The notes beneath the pieces were generated by a model that worked only from the letters and a program-made list of their open reading frames with translations, made no database searches and was not told the origin of the DNA. The translations under genes and the position numbers were made by a program. Below are positions 53,901 through 64,000 of a DNA stretch of 64,000 nt, one piece after another. The first letter of the stretch is position 1. Each line of letters opens with the position of its first letter. This DNA comes from Rebecca billardiae RCC1528 (Eukaryota > Haptophyta): positions 3,286,001-3,350,000 of the forward strand of contig OZ251224.1 in the NCBI GenBank assembly GCA_965240325.2. The letters run 5' to 3'.

Positions 53901-54399
53901 ATGAGGTCCTACTACTCTAGTAGTACTCGGCGAGGCAGTACAGGCATGGACTGCACTCCAGGTGCATGCGAGCTACTGGCATACTCCCCTACTCAGACCG
54001 CAGGACCATCAATGCGGCGCTGCTTCGGATACACGAGCGCAGCGCTGCTGGTAACAGCGGCGCTGTTGATGCTGCAGCAGCAGTACGTACAGTATAATGA
54101 CGGGCGGCAGCAGTTGCTCCAACTAACAGCTCGGTGGTGCTCGCTTGAACGGCCTGGGCAATGGCGCGCCAAACGCAGCGACCTGGCCCATCGCGCCCGC
54201 CGCGATGGGGTCGCTGGCACCTGATGATGCTGCACCCGCGCCCATCCGGGCCGCCAACACCAGCGGCAGCCACGCTCGAGTCTGCACTGCATGCGGCAGC
54301 AGCTGCTGGAATGGTCCCGCGGCGGATGACGGCTTTCGCCGCAGATGACAGCTCGGTGTCGCTCGCTCGAGGGGCCTCGTCGATGGACGCGCCGAGCGC

Positions 54400-56560
54400 C
54401 GTGACGTTGCTCCACACGACCACGGCACTGCCCAGCGCGCTGGAGCCGCTGCCATCTGGTGCTGCTGTGCCCGCGCCCAGCTGGGGCCCAGCTGCAGCTG
54501 CACTTGACTCCGCGCCGCATTGGCTGCAGCAGCAGGGATGGTGCCACGGCGGGCGGCGTGGGTCGGCGCAGCTGTCAGCTCGGCGGTGCGCGCCCGAGGG
54601 GCCCGGGCATTGGATGCACCGAGCGCGGTGTCACTGCTCGCCTCCCGCAGCGCGCTGGAGCCGCTGCCATCCGACGCTGCTGCGCCCGCGCCCAGCTTGG
54701 GCAGCAGCGGCTGCGCTAGACTCCGCGCCGCGTGCGGCAGCAGCAGCAGGGATGGTGCCACGGTGGGCAGCGGCGGTTGCTGGAGCTGAAAACTCGGCTG
54801 TGTGCGCCCGAGGGGCCTGGGCGGTGGGCGCACCGAGCGCGGTGCCGCTGCTCGCCTCGCCCATGGCGCTCGAGCCGCTGCCATCCGACGCTGCTGCGCA
54901 CGCGCCAAGCTTGGGCAGCAGCGGCTGCGCTCGACTCCGCGCCGCGTGCGGCAGCAGCAGCAGGGATGGTGCCACGGTGGGCGGCGGCGGTCGCTGGAGC
55001 TGAAAGCTCGGCTGTGTGCGCCCGAGGGGCCTGGGCGGTGGGCGCACCGAACGCGGTGCCGCTGCTCGCCTCGCCCATGGCGCTCGAGCCGCTGCCATCC
55101 GACGCTGCTGCGCCCGCGCCAAGCTTGGGCAGCAGCGGCTGCGCTCGACTCCGCGCCGAGTGCGGCGGCAGCAGCAGGGATGATGCCACGGCGGGCGGCG
55201 TGGGTCGCTGGAGCTGAAAGCTCGGCGGTGTGCGCCCGAGGGGCGTGGGTGCTGGACGCACCGAGCGCGGTGCCGCTGCTCGCCTCGCCCATGGCGCTCG
55301 AGCCGCTGCCATCCGGTGCTGGTGCGCCCACGCCCAGCTGGGGCAGCAGCAGCAGCGGCGCTCGACTCCGCGCCGCGTGCGGCAGCAGCAGCAGGAATGG
55401 TGCCACTGTGGGCGGCGGCGGTTGCTGCAGCCGGCAGCTCGGTGGCGCACGCCCGAGGGGCCTGGGCTGCAGACGCGCTGAGCGCGCCATCGCCGCTCGC
55501 CTCCCGCAGCGCGCTGGAGCCCTGCCATCCGACGCTGCTGCGCTTGCGCCCAGCTTGGGCAGCAGCAGCTGCGCTCGACTCCGCGCCGCGTGCGGCGGCA
55601 GCAGCAGGGATGGTGCCACGGCGGGTGGCGGCGGTCGACGCAGCTGAAAGCTCGGCGGTGCACGCCCGAGGGGCCTGGGCGGTGGGCGCACCGAACGCGG
55701 TGCCGCTGCTCGCCTCCCGCAGCGCGCTGGAGCCGCTGCCATCCGATGCTGCTGCACCAGCGCCCAGCTTGGGCAGCAGCAGCCGCGCCTGACTCCGCGC
55801 CGCGTGCGGCGGCAGCAGCAGGGATGGTGCCACGGCGGGCGGCGGCGGTCGACGCAGCTGGAAGCTCGGCAGCGCACGCCCGAGGGGCCTGGGCGCTGGG
55901 CGCACCGAACGCGGTGCCGCTGCTCGCCTCGCCCATGGCGCTCGAGCCGCTGCCATCCGACGCTGCTGCGCCCGCGCCCAGCTTGGGCAGCAGCGGCTGC
56001 GCTCGACTCCGCACCGCGTGCGGCAGCAGCAGCAGGGATGGTGGCACGGCGGGCGGCGGTGGTTGCTGCAGCCGGCAGCTCGGCGGTGCACGCCCGAGGG
56101 GCCTGGGCGCTGGACGCACCGAGCGCGGTGCCGCTGCTCGCCTCGCCCATAGCGCTGGAGCCGCTGCCATCCAGTGCTGCTGCGCCCGCGCCCGGCCAGG
56201 GCAGCAGCAGCAGCGCTCCACTCCGCGCCGCGTGCGGCAGCAGCAGCAGGGATGGTGCCACGGCGGGCGGCCGCAGCAGCTGAAAGCTTGGCAGTGCCCA
56301 CCCGAGAGGCGTGGGCGCTGGACGCACCGAGCGCGGTGTAGCCGCTCGCCTCGTTCCGTAGCGCGCTCGAGCCTCTGCCATCCGATGCCGCTGCGCCCGT
56401 GCCCCGGCGCCGCTGCACGGCTGCAGCTGGCAGGCCTGGCAGCAGCTGCGCTCCGGAGGCTTCGCGCCGCATGCGGTGGTAGCAGCAGGGAGGTGCCACG
56501 GCCAAGCCGGCGGCGGTGGTCGGGCGGTGCTGAGTGCTGCTTGGCACGCGCGCCGACCGG
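54400..56560. repeat. Tandem array of ~214-bp units, left side
   Basis: About ten units spaced 207-218 bp apart, each with a TGGAGCCGCTGCCATCC or CGAGCCGCTGCCATCC block, then a CGGCAGCAGCAGCAGGGATG block. Units differ by a few percent and alternate between two subtypes (CTCCCGCAGCGCGCTGGAGC or CTCGCCCATGGCGCTCGAGC). The period is not always a multiple of three, and the GC-rich units lack stops in several frames. Very long open frames therefore occur on both strands; I regard these as artefacts. Confidence 0.92.
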
Positions 56561-57340
56561 TCGTCGTTAAAACTATTGTATCATACGTACTCTACTACAG
56601 TACTACGGTCCCGGCGTATAAGTATAGACTGCTGACCAGCTGACCGTGACCGTGTCGCGCCGGAGTGTAGCACGGTGATGACGCCAGCAGTCGAGCTGCT
56701 ACTGCTGCTGCTCACTACTGATGCTCGTACATTGATGAGTTAGCTTCTACTAACTTACACTGTGAGCCGCCAGGCCCAGCACGACTTGTCGTCGCGACAG
56801 TCCGGCCGGACGCGGACGACGAGACCATCACATCACTGATAAGTGACTAGCTACGCGAGCAGTCAGGCTGTGACGGCGGACAGACGACAACACCGCCGCC
56901 AGGGTACCGATCCGGATAGACCGCTAGGTGGAGTAAGAGTCACTTCAGAGTATATATATACGCACATGACGGCAGAGTGTCGGACAGCCGCCGCCCCGGA
57001 GCTGGCTGATGCATCGTCGTAGTCGGAGTACCGCTCTGAACGGCTAGTCGGAGCAGATTGACGATGATTCGAGATATATGCTCGGTGCCGTAGTACGCGT
57101 GGATAATTTAAAGAGTTCTTACGTCGTACTCGTCTAGGCAGATGCTGATGTAGTGATGACGATGCATGATGCTGCTGATAACTTCTGCATCGCCTACCTG
57201 CCGGGCTACGACTGGTATGCGCCGCCGGCCTTATGAATATGAGCTGACCGGCATTGCCCGCCCCGGAACCTGCTGGCGGCTCGGCTCGCAGCAGGACAGA
57301 AGAAGTGTCGTAGCAACAGCTCCGGGGGCTGGCCAGCGCG
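56561..57340. other. Unique centre of the composite inverted structure
   Basis: About 780 bp of lower GC, not repeated elsewhere in the window, between the two oppositely oriented arrays. No transposase or other gene is visible; TATATATA occurs near 56953. Confidence 0.6.
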
Positions 57341-58500
57341 CCTGACGCGTGCATCAGCGTCACTGCATTGCGCGCGTCTGCCGCCCAGGCCCCTCGCGCG
57401 TGCAGCACCGAGCTGCTAGCTGCATGCACCGCCGCCCGCCCGCCGTGGCGCCATCCCTGATGCTGCAGCCGCACTCGGCGCGACAGGGCGCGGGCGCGGC
57501 AGCATCGGATGGCAGCGGCTCGAGCGCGCCGGGCGAGGCGAGAGGCGTCAGCGCGCTCAATGCACCCACCGCCCAGGCCCCTCAGGCGCACACCGCCGAG
57601 CTTTCAGCTCTAGCGTCGTCGCCCACCGTAGCACCATCCCTGCTGCTGCCGCCCCACGCGGCGCGGAGTCGAGCGCAGCCGCTGCTGCGCAAGCTTGGCG
57701 CGGGTGCAGCAGCGTCGGATGGCAGCGGCTCCAGCGCCATGGGCGAGGCGAGCAGCGGCACCGCGTTCGGTGCGTCCAGCGCCCAGGCCCCTCGGGCGTG
57801 CACCGCCGAGCCGACAGCTCCGTCGACCGCCGCCGCCCGCCGTGGCACCATCCCTGCTGCTGCCGCCGCACTCTGCGCGGAGTCGAGCGCAGCCGCTGCT
57901 GCCCAAGCTTGGCGCGGGCGCAGCAGCGTCGGATGGCAGCGGCTCCAGCGCCATGGGCGAGGCGAGCAGCGGCACCGCGTTCGGTGCGCCCACCGCCCAG
58001 GCCCCTCAGGCGCACACCGCCGAGCTTTCAGCTCTAGCGACCGTCGTCGCCCGCCGTAGCACCATCCCTGGTGCTGCCGCCCCACGCGGCGCGGAGTCGA
58101 GCGCAGCCGCTGCTGCCCAAGCTTGGCGCGGGCGCAGCAGCGTCGGATGGCAGCGGCTCCAGCGCCATGGGCGAGGCGAGCAGCGGCACCGCGTTCGGTG
58201 CGCCCACCACCCAGGCCCCTCGGGCGTGCACCGCCGAGCCGACAGCTCCGTCGACCGCCGCCGGCCGCCGTGGCACCATCCCTGCTGCTGCCACGGCACG
58301 CGGCGCGGAGTTGAGCGCAGCTGCTGCTGCCCAAGCTGGGCGCGGGCACAGTAGTGCTCGAGGCAGCGGCTCCAGCGCGCTTGGCAGTGCCGTGGGCGCA
58401 TCGAGCAGCGTCACCACGCTCGGCGCGTCCGTCGTCCAGGCCCTTCGAACCAGTGACACCAAGCTGTCAGCCGCGGCGACCGCCGTCATCCGTGCAGGAC
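57341..58500. repeat. Tandem array of ~214-bp units, right side (inverted)
   Basis: About five units of the same repeat in reverse orientation, with GGATGGCAGCGGCTCCAGCG blocks at about 57720, 57935 and 58150 and weaker ones at each end. Confidence 0.9.
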
Positions 58501-58721
58501 CATCCCAACGGCCCAGCTGCTGCTGCCGCGTGCAGCATAGAGTAGAGCGCCCCTCAGCCTGCCGGCAGAGTGGGGCGCAGGTGTTTGAAGCAGCACCCGG
58601 CGGTTGGTCCTGCGCTCCTGGGCACGGCTATGTACCTGTTGGTCTCATGAATGCGGGGGAATGCCAGCGCTCGCCACGCGTGCTCAGCTTCTCAGCCTCG
58701 CAAAGCAGAGGAGCACTTCAT

Positions 58722-59305
58722 CTGCGAGCTCACACAGCTGTGCCGCTGCCGTCTCCTTGCTGTGACGCGCAGAGCAAGTCGAGGAGTGTCTGGCGACCAC
58801 CGGTGCCAGTGCTGCGCCGACAGGTAGATGCCCACCACCCGGCCGCGCCCGTAGCATGGGCGATGGTGAGATGAGTGGCAGCACAGCGCACAGCTACGAG
58901 CAAGGTTGATGTGCGACGGTGTGGAGGCACGCGTGCTCGCGGCATGCTCCGAGCCCCGTGCTGCGTGCCCCCTGCTGCTTCTCGCCCTTGGTCGTCTCCT
59001 CGTCGATGCCCTCCTCCCCCGTACGCGTGAGCTCCGCGACGCCATCGGGCCAGCCTACCAACGAACAGTGGGCGTGGCGCCCTGCTGACGGCTGGCTGCC
59101 ATCGCAAGCCATGCACGCCTGCACACGGCAACAGGGCCGTTTGCGCCCTGTTGCCGTGTGCACGGCCACAGCGGGCCGGTGCACACGGCAACAGCAGTGC
59201 GAAACCCCCTGAGGGTGACCCCTTTTGCGCCCCAGTGTGCACACGACAACAGGGCGCAAACGCCCCTGTTGCCGTGTGCAGTCGCCAGTGGCAAACGCCA
59301 GACCT
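58722..59305. repeat. Right arm of the 6-kb composite inverted structure
   Basis: Reverse complement of 53321-53900, ending GGCAAACGCCAGACCT. I find no matching direct repeat directly at the two outer ends. Confidence 0.9.
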
Positions 59306-59569
59306 TACTGCGCCATTATGATGTGGTCACCGTTCGCCGACTCTGATGAGGTACGCATCGATGAATATCATCATGGAAGTGGGCCATGCCGTCAAAGGAA
59401 TGAAACCGTTAATTATCCGTGGGCTGGGAAGTGGGAATCCACGGCTTCGTTCGCATCGACGACGATGATGATTCCATTGATTCGCTCCCGAGGGCCGAGG
59501 CCAATTTGCCCACGACTCGGTGTCACTACCGAGTACGCACGTGCACTCCCCGGGAGCGTTGCTTTACTT

Positions 59570-62500
59570 ATGCGCACGGCTCGCACAGCTCAGCCCCCAC
59601 CGACGATGCTCTTGCGCGTGGTCGTCCCACCTGGCTCGTCCCCGGGAGAAGAGCTCGAGCTCGTCCCCCACGACGGACGGCACGTGCGCGTGACCATTCC
59701 AGCAGGTCTCGCGCCCGGCCAGGTCTTCCACGCTGCACTCCCAGTCGATGGAGCGGGGGCGGGCGCCGCTGGCGCCGCCGCCTCACTGCCGCACCGTCAG
59801 GCGAGCGAGCCACGGCAGGGACCGCCGACACCACCAGCTCGTGCAGCGCTCCCTGCTCCAACGCACGCTCCCAGCGCGGATGGCAGCAGTGGTCGCGTGC
59901 GCCTGGGGACCTCGGCATGTGCGTGCCTTGCCTTCTTCTTCCTGTTCATCTCCAGCCTTTGGGTTGCGTCGATGTCTGTCCTCTTCTGGACCATGCTGAT
60001 TCTGGGCGGCGTGTCTGCCTTCTGCTTCTTCGCCTGCCTTCGCTCTGGGTACGTGGACGGCGACAGTGCTGAGCGTGCGACCGCGGGCGCCGAGTCGGGC
60101 GACTCGGCGACGCTCGCGCTCGGCATTGTGAACAAGCGTGGTCGCCGTTCGATCCGCGCCGCCCGGTGGCGCCGTCGCGTCGTCGCGGCATTCTGTGCGG
60201 TGCTGCTGGTGGTGATTGGCCTTGCACTGCTCGGCGCTGGGTACTTCACGAGGGTATGGCTCATTGTTGCCCACGCAGCATATTGTGCGCCGCTGCTTGT
60301 CGGTGTGCTCCTGGCCTCGCTCTGGCGCCCTCTTGCGGTTCTCGAGCGCGGTCACCTCCAGCAGCCTGCAGGCATCTCCGGGGACTCGGCTGCAGCTTGG
60401 CGCGCGCGAATGAGCAGCAGCACTACCACTACCACCAGCATCAGCCTCCGCGACCGCAACATCGTCGATGCCGGCGTCGGCTCTCGTGGTGGAGATGCAG
60501 CAGCTGCTACTCGCGCGAGCGATGCCGAGGCACCGCCACCCGCGGGATGGTTACCGCTGCATGTGCATCCTGCAAATCGCGCCGCCAACACGGCACCAGC
60601 GGCGCGCAAGCCTCACCGCGCTTCTTCACTGCAGCCGTACCGTGGGGGGCATGCGGTTGCAAAGTACGTGGTCGTCTCGACAGAGGTGGCACTCGGCGCG
60701 CTCGGCGCGCTGGACACAGCGACGGACGAGGGGAGTGCGCTCGACATGGGTGCGTTGGAGAAGCGCGCCAAGCGCGGCGTCGTACGCATGTTGCTGCCCA
60801 AGGGCGACGCCTTTGCCATGCTGAGCTACACAAGCGCGCTCAAACGCTCGCGCAACGGGCGAGCGATGCTGCGCGGTGCTCTCGAGCACATGCGCGCGCG
60901 TGGGTTCGATTTGGTGTGGTGGGACTGGCTGATTGTAGACGAGGGCGAAGGGCGGCCGTACGTGCAGGCTGAGTTTGAGAGCGCCATGCAGTGGGCGGCG
61001 GAGTACGCCGCGCGCGTCTTCGTCGCCTGGCCCACGTCGGCGGGCGCGCGATACTACCTCAGCCGGCCGTGGTGCGTCGCGGAGCTCGCCGCAGCCGTGC
61101 GCCGCGATGCTCACGAGGTCCTTCTGTGGGAGGAGCCCGGCGCCTACGCCTCCGGAGGCCGGGTTGGCGGGCGCACCTTCTTTGGCGGGTTGGCGTGCGC
61201 CATGCTCGTTGGCTTCGTCTACGTGTCCCTTGTGGCAAGTGCCTTTCTGGATGCGCGCGGCCCGCCCACGTACGATGTGGCCAGCCGACGCACTGCGCTG
61301 TCAGACGAGCACAGGAATGAGCGTGCGTTGCGCGTATGGCTCGGAAGCTGGATTGCCTACCAGATCGCCTGCTTCGTCATCTTCGTCGGAGCGATGGGCG
61401 TGGTGCGCGCGCTCCGCGCCGACGGCGACTTTGCTCTCTACGCTGAGGAGTACCCAATGGATATGCTCCTCCTGCTGCAGCACATGACCGCTGGCGCTCA
61501 CCGCGTGCCGCCCCACAGCTCGCCCGAGGCATCCGGCGCGGCGGTGCGCGGCGGTGCTCCTGGCGGTGCGGCCGTGCCAAGCTCAGTGGCGCGCGGCAAT
61601 GGTACCGTGCCAGGTGCTGCAGCCGCTGCGCCGAGCTCGCAGGGCGAGGTGACGGCGCGGCACCTGCGGCGCTTCGGCCACCTGCGTGGTTCAATGTTTG
61701 ACGTCGGAGATGCTCCTACGTGTGCCAAGGTGCTCGGCATCCGAGCAGCTGCGCCGTTCACCTTTGACCAATGCCTGCTCGCGTACACGCGCGCAGCGCT
61801 CAGCGCCGGCCTGACGGCAAATGGTGTGGCGGACGCGCTCGCGTTGAGGCTGGGGTCGATGACGAGCATACCACACCGTTCGATCGACGATTTCGGCAGC
61901 GCGCGCTGGCTGCGTGGCTGGGACGCGGCCGGACCGGTCGGTGGGGCGCGCGCAGAGGCGGCCGCCGCAGCTGCCGCCTCGTCTGTCGCAGCGCTCTCAC
62001 CCGACTACGTGGCGCCGCTCAGCCTATGCCTCTCGTCGCGCGCTGGCGATGGCGTCGTGCTTCGCCGCGTGCTCTGCTCAGGCCCCACGCTCCGGCGCTG
62101 GCTCGTCTTATACGCGTGCGCGATGCTGCTGGTCGCGGCCATGCCCTTGGTCGGCTTCGTCAGCGACGTGCTGGTCGTGCCTGGCCGGTGGTTGCGCGCT
62201 GCGCTTGCTCTGCGGTGGTTTGGGGGAAGCTTCGCTGTGTACCTGCTGCTCACGGCGCCGCCACTCGGAGCGGTGTTGCGGGGCACGCTCACCTTCACTG
62301 GTACCTCGCCGTCGCTGATGCAGCACGAACTTCTGACAGTGCTCGCTGTTCAAGCCTGCACGCAAGCGCTCATCCTGACTGCGCTCATCGGCTGGTTCGC
62401 AGCGTACATCCGTGCTCGGCTTGCCTTCCCCCTCATGATCGCAGCGGTCGTGGTACCAAGCACTGGCGTTGTCATTGGCGTTGTCGTTGTCGTGGTCTCG

Positions 62501-62680
62501 GTGCTCTCGAGCACACGGCGGCCAGGCAGCGCAGCGGCGGCAGTGCCGTTTGGCCACCATGGCTGGCTTGGCACTGCGTATGACACACCCATCCGCCTGG
62601 TGACAAACGTCTGGCTCTGGCTATTCTTCCCTGTGAGTGCAGCGCTCCTACGCTGTGTCCATTCGCGCCGTGTGCTCTAA
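59570..62680 (+). CDS. Multi-pass membrane protein with a TIR-like domain
   Basis: 1036 residues from ATG 59570; an ATG at 59606 would start directly at MLLRVVVPPG, and the frame also runs upstream into the inverted arm. An N-terminal module (~13-55) has the algal pattern VPPGSSPGE, followed by VRVTIPAGLAPGQVFHAALP. Four or more hydrophobic helices follow (~115-250), then a Thr/Ser/Ala-rich loop. Residues ~400-530 resemble a TIR fold. FAMLSYTSALKRSRNG matches box 1, FDLVWWDWLIVDEGEG takes the place of the BB-loop region, and ARYYLSRPWCVAELAAAVRR matches the S-x-W-C-x-x-E-L box, with Glu in place. More membrane helices follow: two at about 560-640, then five or six from ~840 to the end. A membrane receptor or an NADase-like enzyme is conceivable. 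I know no family with this exact architecture. Confidence 0.7.
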   Translation: MRTARTAQPPPTMLLRVVVPPGSSPGEELELVPHDGRHVRVTIPAGLAPGQVFHAALPVDGAGAGAAGAAASLPHRQASEPRQGPPTPPARAALPAPTHAPSADGSSGRVRLGTSACACLAFFFLFISSLWVASMSVLFWTMLILGGVSAFCFFACLRSGYVDGDSAERATAGAESGDSATLALGIVNKRGRRSIRAARWRRRVVAAFCAVLLVVIGLALLGAGYFTRVWLIVAHAAYCAPLLVGVLLASLWRPLAVLERGHLQQPAGISGDSAAAWRARMSSSTTTTTSISLRDRNIVDAGVGSRGGDAAAATRASDAEAPPPAGWLPLHVHPANRAANTAPAARKPHRASSLQPYRGGHAVAKYVVVSTEVALGALGALDTATDEGSALDMGALEKRAKRGVVRMLLPKGDAFAMLSYTSALKRSRNGRAMLRGALEHMRARGFDLVWWDWLIVDEGEGRPYVQAEFESAMQWAAEYAARVFVAWPTSAGARYYLSRPWCVAELAAAVRRDAHEVLLWEEPGAYASGGRVGGRTFFGGLACAMLVGFVYVSLVASAFLDARGPPTYDVASRRTALSDEHRNERALRVWLGSWIAYQIACFVIFVGAMGVVRALRADGDFALYAEEYPMDMLLLLQHMTAGAHRVPPHSSPEASGAAVRGGAPGGAAVPSSVARGNGTVPGAAAAAPSSQGEVTARHLRRFGHLRGSMFDVGDAPTCAKVLGIRAAAPFTFDQCLLAYTRAALSAGLTANGVADALALRLGSMTSIPHRSIDDFGSARWLRGWDAAGPVGGARAEAAAAAAASSVAALSPDYVAPLSLCLSSRAGDGVVLRRVLCSGPTLRRWLVLYACAMLLVAAMPLVGFVSDVLVVPGRWLRAALALRWFGGSFAVYLLLTAPPLGAVLRGTLTFTGTSPSLMQHELLTVLAVQACTQALILTALIGWFAAYIRARLAFPLMIAAVVVPSTGVVIGVVVVVVSVLSSTRRPGSAAAAVPFGHHGWLGTAYDTPIRLVTNVWLWLFFPVSAALLRCVHSRRVL

Positions 62681-62792
62681 GTTACAGGCCTGCGTTCGTA
62701 AGTCATGATGTGTCAATATAACTGTGATATGTGTATATGTGTATGTCAGTGCATGTGTATCATAGAGAGAGAGAGAAGTGTGCTGTAGTAGT

Positions 62793-62802
<10 letters not shown>

Positions 62803-62888
<86 letters not shown>

Positions 62889-62892
62889 AGAG
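62803..62892. repeat. GA dinucleotide microsatellite
   Basis: About 90 bp of (GA)n preceded by a short (GTA)n run. Confidence 0.98.
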
Positions 62893-62904
62893 TTATTTAT
62901 TCAA

Positions 62905-63050
62905 CGACGTAGTTAGTCGTCGTGGTATATGCATGCAACGGGCAGGCGTCAGAGTCAGCAAGCTGTAGCAGCAGATCGGGCAGCAGGGACAAACACCAGG
63001 ATCATGCAGCGCTCCTCGCCGTCGTCTCCCCCCCCTCGTAGTCGCCCATC
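62905..63050 (+). repeat. Dispersed AACGACGTGG repeat, variant B copy 2
   Basis: Matches 53100-53222 with a small insertion near the start (TAGTTAGTCGTCG). Confidence 0.8.
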
Positions 63051-63169
63051 ACTCCATCGCCGAGCGGAAGGCCGGAAGCCCGAAGCACCGTCAGGCGTCA
63101 GTCGACGTGCGCACCCCACCGCCGGGTGCACGCGCGCCATAATACTGTAAATAAATGTACTGCTTGTAA

Positions 63170-63300
63170 CTTATTCACGACTACGCGGCATGGCAGACGT
63201 CAGGCTGAGTGCACAGGCACATAGAATGCGTCCGCGCCTTCCGACCAGGTCAGGCAGTGCACCACCCGCAGCCCTGGGAACCCCCTACTGGAGCGGGGCA
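63170..63300 (+). repeat. Dispersed AACGACGTGG repeat, shortened copy
   Basis: Contains ATAGAATGCGTCCGCGCCTT and CACCCGCAGCCCTG as in copies 1 and 2, with a diverged head (ACGACTACGCGG). Confidence 0.7.
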
Positions 63301-63656
63301 GGGATACCGGAGCAGCATTCCTTAGCACTACAGTATAGCAGTGCCCCTCCTAACTCAGTGACTCAGTCACTGTCAGCTCAGCCTCAGCACCCTGCCTCTG
63401 CCCGTGGGCGTGGGGCCTCACGCGGTGGCGACGGCACGGTGACGGTCAGTCAGCAGGGGTTCATCACACCGAGCAGGCTATAATAACTGCTTGTTTGTAC
63501 GTAGTAAGCTATATTATCCGGGGTACGTAGTTGGCAGTCTAACTCTGGCGTCCCTGCTGATGAGTGATGCTGGCGTGTCTGACGAGACGTGCCACGCCCA
63601 CTGCGCACTCGTGTCAACTCAAGTGGCGTCATGGCGTAGCCGTAACTAATACTACT

Positions 63657-63698
63657 ACATATATATATATATATATAGAGCACATATATATATATATA
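63657..63698. repeat. (TA)n microsatellite
   Basis: Two TA runs separated by GAGCAC. Confidence 0.95.
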
Positions 63699-64000
63699 GC
63701 TTTTTAAATTACTCCGACGTAGGCTCGAGTGCCATTATGACACTCGGCGTAGTACCGCCGTTAGTACCGTAGGGCGAGTCGGTCAATGTGAGTTATACTC
63801 ATCGTGAGTCGTAGTGAGTCGTGAGCTAGCAGTGTCGAGTGACTCGAGTGATTCGTCGACCGCTGCGGAGCTTACGGCACAGCGGCACTGATGTGCATAG
63901 CAGCAGCTCATGACACCACAGCAGGTGCCGGCGTCACTGGCGCAGGCACTGGGAAGATGCTGGCGGCGGCAGTCTCAGTGAGTCCAGCGCCGTCGTGATG

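Larger units (their letters stand above)
62681..64000. other. Gene-free, repeat-rich end of the window
   Basis: Holds a GA microsatellite, two AACGACGTGG-family repeats, a (TA)n run and otherwise unrecognised sequence. No supported gene. Confidence 0.55.

Noticed and set aside
54123-56547. Minus-strand frames of 500-750 codons, rich in Ala, Pro and Arg
   Set aside because: They follow the ~214-bp tandem array, overlap each other in different frames and have no non-repetitive part.

Overview
The window reads as nuclear DNA of a GC-rich, intron-containing microbial eukaryote, most probably a haptophyte-like unicellular alga. The evidence is short introns (about 60-210 bp, once possibly 36 bp) with GTGCGY or GTGAGC donors plus two GC-AG introns, mitochondrially targeted proteins, a flagellar coiled-coil protein, a PITAIRE cyclin-dependent kinase, a TFIIIC subunit and a GT10 glycosyltransferase. 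The lineage is inferred from gene content and style; there is no rRNA or organellar marker here. Introns were placed by reading-frame continuity and family motifs, without transcripts.

Layout. 0-7.5 kb: an acidic low-complexity protein, an amidoligase-like enzyme, a rhomboid protease and a sulfotransferase. 7.5-14.3 kb: repeats (a foldback element, two TA-flanked inverted-repeat elements, a GA microsatellite) around a truncated Ulp1-like gene. 14.5-26.4 kb: an LRR-TRP-like channel fusion, a zinc-finger/ankyrin protein, a tandem cyclic-nucleotide-binding protein and a mitochondrial thiolase. 26.4-29.4 kb: gene-free repeats. 29.4-42.7 kb: a Pro-rich membrane protein, a degenerate cupredoxin, an SRR1-like protein, a fucosyltransferase, a CDK9/12-like kinase, a small basic protein and an MFS carrier. 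42.7-52.2 kb: TFIIIC subunit 6, a small mitochondrial protein, a mitoribosome-like protein, a DUF1295 membrane enzyme and a CFAP73/CCDC42-like flagellar protein. 53.3-59.3 kb: a 6-kb composite inverted structure whose arms carry about 214-bp tandem repeats. 59.6-62.7 kb: a multi-pass membrane protein with a TIR-like domain. The rest is repeats.

The genes form no single pathway. Two organising patterns stand out. Most genes lie in head-to-head pairs with short shared 5' regions. A family of roughly 1.1-kb foldback elements (termini CAAGGGYRGTAAGG, 7-bp target duplications) has inserted into two of those shared 5' regions, 46-102 bp from the start codons. The most unusual proteins are the LRR-TRP-like channel and the membrane protein with a TIR-like domain.
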